DNA from: DASPJQ01 sp035299065
GTDB taxonomy: Bacteria > Bacteroidota > Bacteroidia > Flavobacteriales_D > UBA2798
DNA length: 64,000 nt
Reading direction: 5' to 3'
NCBI GenBank assembly: GCA_035299065.1
Contig: DATGXI010000077.1
Span: 1 to 64,000 of the forward strand
The position numbers and the translations under genes are program-made. The notes under the pieces are model-generated. The model was given only the letters and a program-made list of their open reading frames with translations. It searched no databases and was not told where the DNA came from. How positions within the stretch are numbered: the stretch's first letter is position 1; each line of letters opens with the position of its first letter. Below, piece after piece: positions 7,788-17,149 of this stretch.

Positions 7788-10460
7788 GTGGCAAAGCACA
7801 ACCCCAAAAACCAGGAAACAAAGCAGGCCCAACAACAGGTGCCAAAAACTGAAAAACCTGTTAATGCGCCTATACATCCGCGTACCCAGCCATTGAACAT
7901 TTTTATTTTCCTTTTGCTGTTTGCCTTATCAATGGTGTTATATGGCACTACACTAAACAATGGGTACTCAATGGATGATGAATTGGTGACCCTTGATCAG
8001 CCCAATGTTGAAATGGGTCTTGCCGGAATTCCCAAGATTTTATCATCGCGTTACAGTGTTACATCAACGCAAAATTACGAGTACCGTCCAATAGCCCTTA
8101 TTACCTTTGCCATCGAATACGAGTATTTTGGCAGGAATGCGGCAGCAAGTCATTTTTTCAATATCCTGATTTATGCCATTACATGTTTTTTAATTTATCT
8201 GAGCGTAAAAAAAATATTCCCCATGATGCATTGGGTACATGCCCTGCTTGTGGCCATTATTTTTTTAGCTATGCCTGTTCATAGCGAGGTGGTAGCAAGT
8301 TTAAAAAACAGGGATGAAATGTTATCGCTCATTTTTGCTATACTGGCTCTGCATATGTTTTTGCATATGGTTGACAAGCGTAAATGGTGGTATATTTTGC
8401 CAGGTATTTTATTTATGTTGATTTCCTTTTTTGCAAAAAAATCGTCATATCCTCTAACTGCCATTTTTCCTTTCATTATTATTTACACACGCAAAGTGTC
8501 GTGGGTCAAAGTGATTGGTGGGCTTGCTGTGGTGTGTGTTTGTATTTTTGTTCTTGGTAAATTAATTATAACCCAGGCACTTGAAAAAGGTGAAACAGCG
8601 CGCGAAATGTTCTTTTTTGAAAACCCGCTTTATGTTGGCAAGCACAGCATAGTTGAGGTACTTATGATGAGCCTGGCAACGTTTGGTTATTATGTTAAAA
8701 TGTTGTTTGTGCCTTATCCGCTTGTTGCGTATTATGGCTACAATACATTTGAAGGCTTTACATTTACTTTAAATCACGCAATAGGCCTCGTTTCCATTGG
8801 TATAATTTTATGGGCCTTGGTTAAATGTTATAAATGGAATAAACCTGTTTTTGTTGGCCTTATATTTTTCTGTGTTTCTATAAGCATGTTCGTAAACCTG
8901 GTTACACCTGCAGTGGGAATTGTGGCCGAACGATTTGTGTTTACCGCTTCGGTGGGAATGGCCATAGTATTTGCAGAATTAATCCTATGGTTTACCAAAT
9001 CGGCCCATCTTGAACACAAGCCAACACTGAATGTTATACCCGCACGGGTTTTGTTTGTGTCTGTAGCATACATTGCGGTTTCGGCATGTATTATTATGCC
9101 GCGAAACCCTGCATGGAACAGTACGTTTAGTTTGTATAAGACCGATGTGGCTACGTTTCCACAGTCCACAAAACTGCATTCGCTCCTGGGAACCATTCAT
9201 GCCCAAAAATTATATAAGCACGCCAGGGATATGAACAATCCGGCAGTTATGAGTTCTGAGCAGGGTTCACAGACCATAAACTTTGATGAGAAGCAATTAA
9301 AAATGCAGGCCGACACGGTAATTTCCTTTTACCGCAAAGCGCTGGAAATTTATCCCGATTACATACCGGTAAACAATAACCTGGGCACAATTTATTTCAC
9401 GTTTAAGCCCATTCTGGACAGCGCAGGTTATTATTTTGAGCGGGCACTTAAGTTGGATTCCACTTACGTTGAAGCAGCCTATAACCTGGCAAATTATTGT
9501 GAGGCCAAGGCTGGTTTAGCCGAGCAGGAATACGCCTTCATGAAGTGGTTGAATCTTGATTCTACAAAACCTTCTGACAAAAACCGGGTAAATGAGCAAG
9601 CCCTCATTATTCAATCATATGAACCTGTGCTGAGCAAAATAAGCATGCTTAAATTGACAATTGGAAATACGTTCAAAGAAATTGCCGAAGGAACTGCAAA
9701 AGGAGATCCAAAAGGGTTGTTGTTAAATGCGCTTTTGTATTATTTACGCGAAAACCCATTTATACGAAAGTATGCCGAGCAAATGAATACGCTGCAGCTT
9801 GCCGATGATTTATTGAATGGGTTTAAATTCCTGAACCAGCAAAAGCAACTTTCATACCTTGAAACTGCCGTTGACACGATTGTGAACAGGCACTATTTCC
9901 CCGTATTGAAAAAGGCTATAAACGAGGATAAGAAAATTGACATGGATAAGCTTGATCCCGGGCTCAAAAAATACTTTTTTAATCGCATTTATGAATTTCG
10001 CAGCCGCTGCATTGCGTTGCACAAAAAAACACTACGGCTAAATCCAAATTATATAAATTCATATGCAAAATTAAGTGCTGTACTGGCCAAGTGGGAAAAA
10101 TATGAGGAACTGATTGCCTTACAGGTGCGGTTGTCAAAAAATGAAACCTTTAAAAAGCACACCATTGATTTCAACATTGCAGAGACCTATTTTGCCATGG
10201 GTAATAATAAAAAGGCAGCTGAGTATTTTATCAAAGGTCTCAAAGGTGTTGAGGTAATTATGAAACGCATGAAACTAGTGCAAATTAATTTTGCCCAGGC
10301 TGGAAATGATTTTATGGTTGCGGCCATCAATACTTCCCGCAATGAACTTAAAGGCAGTGTTGGTTTTTACATCAATAAATTCATGCGCGAATTTGCCAAT
10401 AAACAACCGTTTGAAACCGTTCAGATACAGCAATTGTATAACATGATTACCTCATTGTAA
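7788..10460 (+). CDS. Multi-spanning membrane protein with TPR tail, glycosyltransferase (GT-C/TMTC-like)
   Basis: This encodes 890 residues from a GTG start; an in-frame TAA at 7782-7784 leaves no ATG nearby. A basic, Gln-rich cytoplasmic N-terminus (1-35) is followed by roughly ten transmembrane helices up to about residue 435. The first external loop has an acidic pair (YSMDDELVT) where GT-C enzymes keep their catalytic Asp, and a later loop has KNRDEML. The second half is a tetratricopeptide solenoid. This architecture is that of TMTC/PMT-like glycosyltransferases, which use polyprenyl-phosphate sugars at the membrane. Its stop codon overlaps the next ATG (TAATG at 10458), so it is coupled to the KAS III gene and probably heads the glycan operon. 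Confidence 0.75.
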   Translation: MAKHNPKNQETKQAQQQVPKTEKPVNAPIHPRTQPLNIFIFLLLFALSMVLYGTTLNNGYSMDDELVTLDQPNVEMGLAGIPKILSSRYSVTSTQNYEYRPIALITFAIEYEYFGRNAAASHFFNILIYAITCFLIYLSVKKIFPMMHWVHALLVAIIFLAMPVHSEVVASLKNRDEMLSLIFAILALHMFLHMVDKRKWWYILPGILFMLISFFAKKSSYPLTAIFPFIIIYTRKVSWVKVIGGLAVVCVCIFVLGKLIITQALEKGETAREMFFFENPLYVGKHSIVEVLMMSLATFGYYVKMLFVPYPLVAYYGYNTFEGFTFTLNHAIGLVSIGIILWALVKCYKWNKPVFVGLIFFCVSISMFVNLVTPAVGIVAERFVFTASVGMAIVFAELILWFTKSAHLEHKPTLNVIPARVLFVSVAYIAVSACIIMPRNPAWNSTFSLYKTDVATFPQSTKLHSLLGTIHAQKLYKHARDMNNPAVMSSEQGSQTINFDEKQLKMQADTVISFYRKALEIYPDYIPVNNNLGTIYFTFKPILDSAGYYFERALKLDSTYVEAAYNLANYCEAKAGLAEQEYAFMKWLNLDSTKPSDKNRVNEQALIIQSYEPVLSKISMLKLTIGNTFKEIAEGTAKGDPKGLLLNALLYYLRENPFIRKYAEQMNTLQLADDLLNGFKFLNQQKQLSYLETAVDTIVNRHYFPVLKKAINEDKKIDMDKLDPGLKKYFFNRIYEFRSRCIALHKKTLRLNPNYINSYAKLSAVLAKWEKYEELIALQVRLSKNETFKKHTIDFNIAETYFAMGNNKKAAEYFIKGLKGVEVIMKRMKLVQINFAQAGNDFMVAAINTSRNELKGSVGFYINKFMREFANKQPFETVQIQQLYNMITSL

Positions 10461-11470
10461 TGGCTGCACGTATTGCACATATAAGTTATTACCTGCCGTC
10501 AACAGAATTTACAAATGATGAATTTTTTAAACTTTTTCCTGAGTTGAATGGCAATGCCAACCTTGAAAAAATTGGTGTAAGAAAAAGGGTTATATCCGCG
10601 CCTGGTGAAACAGCCAGTGATATGGCCGTTAAAGCAGCAAAAAAATTGTTTGATGAACATCACATAAATCCAGCTGACATTGATTTTTTGCTTTATTCAT
10701 CGCTTGACTTTGATTATAAAATGCCGGCAACATCATGTGTGATTCATGGGGAACTTGGGTTGAATTTCAATTGCGGAACCCTCGACCTGTCGCATGGTTG
10801 CAGCGCATATGTGTATGCACTTTCGGTTGCAAAAGGCCTGATTCAGTCAAACGGTGCAAAAAATGTGTTGTTGCTGACTGCTAACACGCTCACAAAAGAC
10901 ATTCACCCAAGAGATAAGGCATCGCGTTTTGTTTTTGGCGATGCGGCAGCCGCTACGCTTATAACAGCAAGCGACTTGGGTGGAATACAGCATTGCGTTT
11001 TTGGGACTGATTCGGCCGGTTATCAAAAAATAATTGTAAAAGATGGAGGATCCCGAAATCCATTAAACGAAAAATCATTTGAGGAATTCAGCGATGAATT
11101 TGGAAACACCACCTCACGTGCCCAGTTTTTCATGGATGGTACTGGTGTATTTTTGTTTTCATTGAAACGAGTGCCTGTACTTGTAGCCGAAACACTCAAA
11201 AAAAATAATCTCGCCCAGGAAGACATAGACCTTTTCATTTTTCATCAGGCAAACCTGTATATGATTGGTACCATCACTAAAAAACTCAACATTCCACCTG
11301 AAAAAGTATTTAATAACATGCAGGAAATTGGTAATACGGTTGGTTCAACCATTCCTATTGCGCTTGCACAGGCCTTAGCTACAGGCATTTTGAAGAAGAA
11401 TGCAAAGGTTATGCTCATTGGATTTGGAGTCGGTCTTTCACTCTCATCAACGGTTTTATACCTCGACTAA
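10460..11470 (+). CDS. 3-oxoacyl-ACP synthase III-like condensing enzyme (first copy)
   Basis: This 336-residue thiolase-fold enzyme has the KAS III triad: Cys114 in SHGCSAYVYAL, His in FHQANLYM and Asn in IGNTVGSTIP. It would start chains or transfer an acyl group by condensing an acyl-CoA with a carrier-bound unit. It shares the operon with a carrier protein, a second KAS III and an SDR, which fits a dedicated short acyl pathway and not the housekeeping FabH. The start overlaps the preceding stop; a 139-nt gap follows before the carrier protein. Confidence 0.9.
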   Translation: MAARIAHISYYLPSTEFTNDEFFKLFPELNGNANLEKIGVRKRVISAPGETASDMAVKAAKKLFDEHHINPADIDFLLYSSLDFDYKMPATSCVIHGELGLNFNCGTLDLSHGCSAYVYALSVAKGLIQSNGAKNVLLLTANTLTKDIHPRDKASRFVFGDAAAATLITASDLGGIQHCVFGTDSAGYQKIIVKDGGSRNPLNEKSFEEFSDEFGNTTSRAQFFMDGTGVFLFSLKRVPVLVAETLKKNNLAQEDIDLFIFHQANLYMIGTITKKLNIPPEKVFNNMQEIGNTVGSTIPIALAQALATGILKKNAKVMLIGFGVGLSLSSTVLYLD

Positions 11471-11609
11471 GCAGGGTGTAATTGCCTTTTTATCAATAAA
11501 TTAAATAGTTTTTCAGCACGTGTGGTTTAGCAACCCTATGCAATGCTTTCTACGCTTTTTGTGGCCACTTTTTGTTAACTTTAACGTCTCCTAAACAAAT
11601 GAATACTAC

Positions 11610-11846
11610 ATGGACACTCTAGCCGATTTTACTACCAAACTTGAAAAAGAATTTGAGGACCTTGAACCCGGAACGTTGAAGCCTGATACCAACATGCGCC
11701 AGATGCCAAACTGGAGTTCAATGCATGCACTCATCATTATAGCGCTTATTGATACCGAGTATGATGTAAAGATAACGGGAGAGGACTTACGCAATTGCAA
11801 TACTGTAAATGACGTATACAACATAACCAAATCGCGCGTGGCATAA
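11610..11846 (+). CDS. Acyl carrier protein-like, atypical DSL motif
   Basis: This 78-residue acidic protein has the four-helix carrier pattern. The phosphopantetheine site reads NWSSMHAL (residues 34-41) with Ser37 as the candidate attachment residue; the usual DSL has become SSM, so the conserved Asp is lost. It is flanked by two KAS III genes, and its stop overlaps the next start (TAATG), which supports a role as their carrier. A TAACTTTA sequence near 11577 could be part of an internal promoter. Confidence 0.8.
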   Translation: MDTLADFTTKLEKEFEDLEPGTLKPDTNMRQMPNWSSMHALIIIALIDTEYDVKITGEDLRNCNTVNDVYNITKSRVA

Positions 11847-12898
11847 TGGCCTTTGTACAAACTCATCATTGTCGCATACGATCAATAGCTGCAGCGGTTC
11901 CGCCAAAAGTGGTGGAGAATAAAGATTATGAATGGCTGACAGTACCTGAGCGGGAACTTTTCATTAAAACCACCGGAATTGCACGCAGGCACATGGCCGA
12001 GCCAGGTGTTTGCACCAGCGATTTATGCGTGGTTGCTGCCGAAAAAATTATAAGCGATTTGACTATTGACCGGCAAGAAATTGATTTACTTATTTTCGTT
12101 TCTCAATCACCTGATTATTTATTTCCCGCAACATCCATCATTATTCAAAACCGGTTAAACCTGGGCAAGCATGTAATGGCATTTGACATTTCGTTGGGTT
12201 GTAGCGGGTATGTGTATGGGTTGAGTGTAATAAGCAGTTTGATGGAAACGGGTAAATTCAGGAAAGCATTTTTAATGGTAGGTGATATTTCAACCCACGC
12301 ACAAAACTATAAAGACAAAAGTGCATATCCTTTATTTGGCGATGCCGGAACAACAACCTTGCTTGAATACACTGAAAAAGGTGACATGAGCTTTGTGTTA
12401 CACAGCGATGGATCGGGCTACAAAGCCATTATGAAGCCTGACGGAGGGGTACGATCACCCATTACTGTAAAAAGTTTTGAAGAAAAGGAATACGAAGCAG
12501 GTGTTGTACGCACAACCAATAACATTCACATGAATGGATTGGATGTTTTTAATTTCTCAACTACCGAGGCACCAGCCAGCATTAAAGAATTATTTACAGA
12601 ATGCCAGGTGACCAATGATGATATTGATTATTTTATTTTTCACCAGGCCAATAAACTGATGAATGAAACCATACGCAAAAAACTGAAAATTGACGCGGCA
12701 AAAGTACCGTATAGTTTACAGGATTTTGGTAATACAAGTTCGGCATCTATTCCCATTACCCTTGTACATTGCCTGCGTAACGAGTTAAAGAATTCAAAAA
12801 AGAAAATTTGCATGTCGGGTTTTGGTGTCGGTTTGTCATGGGCCAATGCCATTATGGAACTTGATCATGTTCATTGTCCTGAAGTAATTATAGCATGA
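11846..12898 (+). CDS. 3-oxoacyl-ACP synthase III-like condensing enzyme (second copy)
   Basis: This encodes 350 residues with the complete triad: Cys119 in SLGCSGYVYGL, His in FHQANKLMNE and Asn in FGNTSSASIP. It is clearly a paralogue of the enzyme at 10460 but divergent. Pairs of KAS III with a private carrier occur in clusters that decorate sugars with acyl groups, where one copy may condense and the other transfer. The last 4 nt overlap the SDR gene (ATGA), so the two are translationally coupled. Confidence 0.9.
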   Translation: MAFVQTHHCRIRSIAAAVPPKVVENKDYEWLTVPERELFIKTTGIARRHMAEPGVCTSDLCVVAAEKIISDLTIDRQEIDLLIFVSQSPDYLFPATSIIIQNRLNLGKHVMAFDISLGCSGYVYGLSVISSLMETGKFRKAFLMVGDISTHAQNYKDKSAYPLFGDAGTTTLLEYTEKGDMSFVLHSDGSGYKAIMKPDGGVRSPITVKSFEEKEYEAGVVRTTNNIHMNGLDVFNFSTTEAPASIKELFTECQVTNDDIDYFIFHQANKLMNETIRKKLKIDAAKVPYSLQDFGNTSSASIPITLVHCLRNELKNSKKKICMSGFGVGLSWANAIMELDHVHCPEVIIA

Positions 12899-13641
12899 AC
12901 GAAAAAGCACTAAGCGGAAAAACCATTTTAATAACAGGTGCCTCTTCGGGCATTGGCATACAGGTTGCCATTGATTGTAGTAAACAGGGAGCAACGTTAA
13001 TTATCACAGGACGTGATGAAAAACGCCTGAAAGAAACGCTTGACCAGCTTGACGGAACGGGGCACCAGCAATTTACTGCGAATTTGATTGATGAAAACGA
13101 AGTAAAAACATTTGTAAGTAAACTTCCAAAGTTAAATGGGCTTGTACATTGTGCTGGTGTACTGAATTCTTACCCCATTAAATTTTTAACGCAGCAAAAA
13201 ATACGTGAAACGTTTTCGGCTAATTTTGATATGGTTGTAATGTTGGTTGCCCAACTCGCAACGCAAAAGAAAATTGAAAAGCACGCCTCGTTTGTGTGGA
13301 TGTCGTCCATATCAGGACAATATCCGCATAAAGGAAATTCGTTGTATTGTGCATCAAAAGCAGCGCTTGAAACGTTTTCAAAAACAGTAGCCCAGGAATT
13401 TGAGCATTTGTTTTTGCGAAGTAATTGTATTTGCCCTGCCATGATCAAAACACCCATGTACGATAAAGCCGAAGAAGGAATGAGCAAGCAATTAATGGAT
13501 GAACATATTGCAAAATATCCCCTGGGCGTTGGTTACCCTGCCGATGTAGCTGAAATGGCCATTTTCCTCTTGTCGGAAAAAAGCCGTTGGGTACAGGGTG
13601 AGAGTATTCGTATGGATGGTGGTTTTATGCTTTCAAAATAA
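12895..13641 (+). CDS. Short-chain dehydrogenase/reductase, FabG-like
   Basis: This 248-residue Rossmann oxidoreductase has the cofactor loop TGASSGIG at 14-21 and the catalytic set Ser138, Tyr151 and Lys155 (YCASK). The C-terminal GESIRMDGGF is typical of classical SDRs. In this operon it most likely reduces the 3-keto group made by the KAS III enzymes, although a sugar-nucleotide substrate cannot be excluded. The stop overlaps the start of the glycosyltransferase (TAATG). Confidence 0.88.
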   Translation: MNEKALSGKTILITGASSGIGIQVAIDCSKQGATLIITGRDEKRLKETLDQLDGTGHQQFTANLIDENEVKTFVSKLPKLNGLVHCAGVLNSYPIKFLTQQKIRETFSANFDMVVMLVAQLATQKKIEKHASFVWMSSISGQYPHKGNSLYCASKAALETFSKTVAQEFEHLFLRSNCICPAMIKTPMYDKAEEGMSKQLMDEHIAKYPLGVGYPADVAEMAIFLLSEKSRWVQGESIRMDGGFMLSK

Positions 13642-14573
13642 TGAGTGAACAAAAAAAAATATCAATTGTTATACCTGTTTACAATTCGGCAGGTTCGCTT
13701 GTTGAGCTTGCTGACCGTATACACGCCACACTAATGCCATTAAAATACAGGTACGAAGTTTTAATGGTTGATGATTGCAGTAAAGACAATAGCTGGGAAA
13801 TTATTTTACGGGTTAAAGAAAAATATCCTGATCACGTTAAAGGGGTTCAGCTTGGTCGTAACGCTGGCCAACACATGGCTATAATTTGCGGACTAAACCT
13901 GACAGATGGTGATTTGATTATTACAATGGACGATGACCTTCAGCATCCACCTGAGGAAATCCCAAAAATGATTGCTAAATGGGAAGAAACCGGCTACGAT
14001 GTGGTTTATGGTTTGTACAACACAACCAAAGGACATGGGAAGGCGCGTGGAATGGCCAGTAATTTTGTAAAAAAAACATCCACAAAATTTAGTGATAATT
14101 CATTCGGAAGCGGGTCTTCTTTCAGGTTGCTCTCACGTAAATTAATTGATAAATTAATACGCTACCCGCAACAATTTGTTTTTATTGATGAAATTATATA
14201 CTGGTATACAACAAAGGTAACTGGAATTGAAGTAAAGCATGAGCCAAGAAAATTTGGTAAGTCCAATTACAATTGGTTTAAATTGTTCAGGCTTTACTTG
14301 CACATAGTTGTTCATTTTACGGCCCTGCCGTTGCAACTAATGATCTGGGGCGGACTCATTCTTTCGGTTTTGTCATTTATGGTTGGTGTGTTTTTTATTG
14401 TGAAAAAGCTATTTTTTAATGTTCCTGTTGAAGGGTATACCTCGTTAATGGTGGTTATTACGTTTTCTACCAGTTTAATGCTTGTGTGTTTTGGAACAAT
14501 TGGGAGGTATATTTACCAGGTTCACCAGAATCAAAATGGAAAACCGCCTTACACGATCAGGGAGGTTATTTAA
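13641..14573 (+). CDS. Family 2 glycosyltransferase, polyprenyl-phosphate sugar synthase type
   Basis: This 310-residue protein has a GT-A domain starting ISIVIPVYN, a VDDCSKDNS loop and the metal-binding DDD at 97-99 in TMDDDLQHPP. Two C-terminal helices (about 228-252 and 265-290) anchor it in the membrane. This is the DPM1/ArnC/GtrB layout: it would move a sugar from a nucleotide to undecaprenyl phosphate, giving the donor used by GT-C enzymes such as the one encoded at 7788. That pairing is a strong functional hint. Confidence 0.88.
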   Translation: MSEQKKISIVIPVYNSAGSLVELADRIHATLMPLKYRYEVLMVDDCSKDNSWEIILRVKEKYPDHVKGVQLGRNAGQHMAIICGLNLTDGDLIITMDDDLQHPPEEIPKMIAKWEETGYDVVYGLYNTTKGHGKARGMASNFVKKTSTKFSDNSFGSGSSFRLLSRKLIDKLIRYPQQFVFIDEIIYWYTTKVTGIEVKHEPRKFGKSNYNWFKLFRLYLHIVVHFTALPLQLMIWGGLILSVLSFMVGVFFIVKKLFFNVPVEGYTSLMVVITFSTSLMLVCFGTIGRYIYQVHQNQNGKPPYTIREVI

Positions 14574-14574
14574 A

Positions 14575-15225
14575 ATGATCATTAAAGGTTATAATATCAC
14601 CTTGAAGCGATTGGTGCATGAGGATATTGAAATGGTTCGCCAATGGCGCAACTCGCAGGCTGTTTCACGTTTTATGGAAATTCGGGAAGAAATTACACCC
14701 CTTCAGCAGGAAGAATGGTTTAAAAAAATCGATACTATTCATAATAATTACTTCCTTATCATTGAAAATCACACCCCCGTGGGCTTAATTTATGGAGCTG
14801 AAATTGATTGGGAAAAAGGCATTACTGGCAATGGCGGAATATTTTTGGCACAGGAGCAGTATTTTAATTCTGACATTCCTATAAGAGCAACTTTTTTAAT
14901 TATTGATACCGGAGTGTTGCTTGGTTTAAAAACGCAATATGTGAAAGTATTAAATGATAACTACAGGGCTAAATTTTTCAATAAAAAACTTGGTTATAAA
15001 CTTTTACAAGGCGAAGAAAAAAACTATAATCAAAAATATTACCTTGAAGCAAATCACTATCTTGCCAGTGCAAAAGCCTTAAAAAAGGCCATGAATTTCA
15101 GTGAATCCGAATTGATTGAGATTGTTATTGATAATCCTGACCACCCGGTTTCAAAAAATATCATTTCGACCTGTCAAAAAAAAGTAAACCAGGAAGTCAA
15201 CCGCTTAAAATTAATTTTCATATGA
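14575..15225 (+). CDS. GNAT-family N-acetyltransferase
   Basis: I start it at the ATG at 14575, 1 nt after the glycosyltransferase stop; the frame is open upstream but would overlap that gene by 90 nt. The 216 residues have the RimJ/PseH-like pattern: ITLKRLVHEDIEMVRQWRN at the start, an IENHTPVGLIYG strand and NDNYRAKFFNKKLGYK near the end, where the acetyl-CoA fold closes. Members of this group acetylate amino sugars or protein N-termini; with these neighbours, an amino-sugar substrate is the better guess. It ends in an ATGA overlap with the next gene. Confidence 0.8.
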   Translation: MIIKGYNITLKRLVHEDIEMVRQWRNSQAVSRFMEIREEITPLQQEEWFKKIDTIHNNYFLIIENHTPVGLIYGAEIDWEKGITGNGGIFLAQEQYFNSDIPIRATFLIIDTGVLLGLKTQYVKVLNDNYRAKFFNKKLGYKLLQGEEKNYNQKYYLEANHYLASAKALKKAMNFSESELIEIVIDNPDHPVSKNIISTCQKKVNQEVNRLKLIFI

Positions 15226-15959
15226 GTAACGTTGAAAAAATATGGTATTCCTATAAAGGTAAACACTATCACGGTGGCTTGCCCGCTTTTTTTGATTCGG
15301 CTCAATATAGTTGGACACAATTGTTGGAGAATAATTACGACATTATAAGTAATGAGGTAATGAATTATTTGAATGGTGACAAGACCGAACTGATATCGTA
15401 CTATAATAATAAAATTACTTCGCATAAAAATGCATGGCAAATATTGACATTTAAGTTTTGGGGTGTAGACATGCCCAAAACTCAAAAGTCATTACCTATA
15501 ACAAATGGTTTACTGAATTCAATTCCAGGGATCATTTCTTCATCAATAAGTATATTAGAGCCGCAAACGGCTATACACCCACACTTTGGTGACTCCAATA
15601 CGTTTATACGATGCCATTTTGGAATTGATGTGCCGGCAGGCCTGCCCCAATGCGGCATTAAAGTTAATGGTATTGATAAATCCTGGAACAATGGCAAATT
15701 GCTAATGCTATGTGACGCGCATGAACACAGTACCTGGAATAAAACCAATCAAAGACGCGTGATTATATTATTTGACGTCTTGCACGAACAATATTTGCCA
15801 TATAAAAAATCAATTTGTATTAATGGTCTTGCTCTTATTTGGATTCAACAAAAAAAGGCTTCGTCAAAATTTATAAATAAGCTGCCGGGATTTATGCAAG
15901 GTATACTTATGCGATTAAAACGTGTTCAGTATTATGTTTTTGGATTAAGTTGGAAATAG
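15222..15959 (+). CDS. Aspartyl/asparaginyl beta-hydroxylase-like dioxygenase
   Basis: This 245-residue protein carries the Asp/Asn beta-hydroxylase core: HPHFGDSNTFIRCHFG around His121, and CDAHEHSTWN around His169, followed by RRVIILFDV with the 2-oxoglutarate-binding Arg179. This family uses two His ligands for Fe(II). The substrate is unknown; these domains hydroxylate peptides or lipids, and in glycan clusters often a fatty-acyl chain. A hydroxyacyl product would suit this cluster. It is the last gene of the coupled run that starts at 7788. Confidence 0.8.
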   Translation: MSNVEKIWYSYKGKHYHGGLPAFFDSAQYSWTQLLENNYDIISNEVMNYLNGDKTELISYYNNKITSHKNAWQILTFKFWGVDMPKTQKSLPITNGLLNSIPGIISSSISILEPQTAIHPHFGDSNTFIRCHFGIDVPAGLPQCGIKVNGIDKSWNNGKLLMLCDAHEHSTWNKTNQRRVIILFDVLHEQYLPYKKSICINGLALIWIQQKKASSKFINKLPGFMQGILMRLKRVQYYVFGLSWK

Positions 15960-16010
15960 AAAAAATGTGGTTTGAATTTTCAAAAATTAAAAGAAAATAC
16001 ATGATGGTGT

Positions 16011-16952
16011 TCAATCTTCAAAATTAGCTTTGCGCAAAACCCACTCCAAAAATTTATGCTTAAATCCTTTAACCTCGGCTTTTTTCCTTGCTTTTCTTTT
16101 TTTACCAAATTGTTTTATGTCAACGCTAAACATAATTGGATAACTGAAAGTAGGATTCCAAAACCATTTGAAATGCCTGCGTATAAACCCAAGTTCGCTA
16201 CCCGGAAATTTTGAAATATCCATATTTGGCTTTAGGGTTGTAAGCATCTTCTTAAAAGAACGGTAGTTCTCCTTTTTGGTTTTTTTATCACCCCATTCTT
16301 TATACAATTCCATTCCGATGTGAAAAGTCAATGCCTTTTCGGTATACAAAACGGGGTTTTGTGCAACTGTGAACAGATTGTAAAAAAGATCATTTCCGGC
16401 AGGAGGAACACCAAGACAAACGTTTTCAGCAGCAAATTTATCAATAAGCGATGCCTTAAAAACAAACGTATCATATCCACCATGTGATTTACCTGCCTCA
16501 GTAATCAAATTTGTATAATCAAAATGGTCAAGGTATTTTTGGCTTACGCGCCTGCGGTTTATGATAATGGCGTCATGACCACTTTTCATAAGCTTGTCCA
16601 CAACAGTGTAAAAATGTTCAGTTGGTATAATATCAATATTAGTAAATATCACATTATCACAGGAAAGACTTGGGCCAATTTCTTTTAAAAAGGGAATAAG
16701 GTAGGGTAAAGCCTTATATTGTTCAAAGCCTGGTTTTCTGTTTAAGGCATGGTCGGTATACACAAACCGGCTACATGGAAGTTCGGCCTTACCGTGTTCA
16801 AAAGCGCTGAACTCAATAAAGTTTACGTCAACCGTTTTTGCTGTACTGGCCAATGCAAACTTAATACCTTCAAAAGTAATTTTTTGTATTTTATTAACCG
16901 AAGGGTTTTCCTTTTCGGATACGGTATTTAGTATGTGAGTAAAGGATGTCAA
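16011..16952 (-). CDS. Putative GT-A-like glycosyltransferase, unrecognised family
   Basis: This 313-residue cytoplasmic protein lies on the opposite strand to its neighbours. The only plausible start is TTG (16950-16952), because an in-frame stop lies two codons upstream and no Met occurs until beyond residue 100. NVIFTNIDIIP resembles the strand-plus-acidic motif of GT-A enzymes, and GGYDTFVFK plus VPPAGNDLFYN look like acceptor-site loops. The tail is very basic (KKRKARKKAEVKG). I cannot assign a family with certainty. Its place between glycan-modifying genes supports a glycosyltransferase role. Confidence 0.5.
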   Translation of the reverse strand: MTSFTHILNTVSEKENPSVNKIQKITFEGIKFALASTAKTVDVNFIEFSAFEHGKAELPCSRFVYTDHALNRKPGFEQYKALPYLIPFLKEIGPSLSCDNVIFTNIDIIPTEHFYTVVDKLMKSGHDAIIINRRRVSQKYLDHFDYTNLITEAGKSHGGYDTFVFKASLIDKFAAENVCLGVPPAGNDLFYNLFTVAQNPVLYTEKALTFHIGMELYKEWGDKKTKKENYRSFKKMLTTLKPNMDISKFPGSELGFIRRHFKWFWNPTFSYPIMFSVDIKQFGKKRKARKKAEVKGFKHKFLEWVLRKANFED

Positions 16953-17135
16953 AACTTAAGCCGCTAATTTAGTGTTTTTTGGCTTAACAAACGAACCTTC
17001 TTCCTTGTTCTTATGAAAGCTATTTGTGATTTTTGGACTATTAGTGCAAAGCCTTTACTTGTATAGCTGGCATACACCTTTAAAAAGGACAAATTGCTAT
17101 ATAAGCCTGTTACGCTCAACTATACAAACAAACCG

Positions 17136-17143
17136 TATATTTG
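17136..17143 (+). promoter_or_regulatory. Candidate -7 box of the sulfotransferase gene
   Basis: TATATTTG is an exact TAnnTTTG match ending 6 nt before the ATG at 17150. The -33 element is weak. The position implies a leaderless or near-leaderless transcript. Confidence 0.35.
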
Positions 17144-17149
17144 TGTTTT

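Noticed and set aside
14482..14574. Longer start for the GNAT gene
   Set aside because: It would overlap the glycosyltransferase by 92 nt and add a peptide without GNAT similarity; the ATG at 14575 is 1 nt after the stop.
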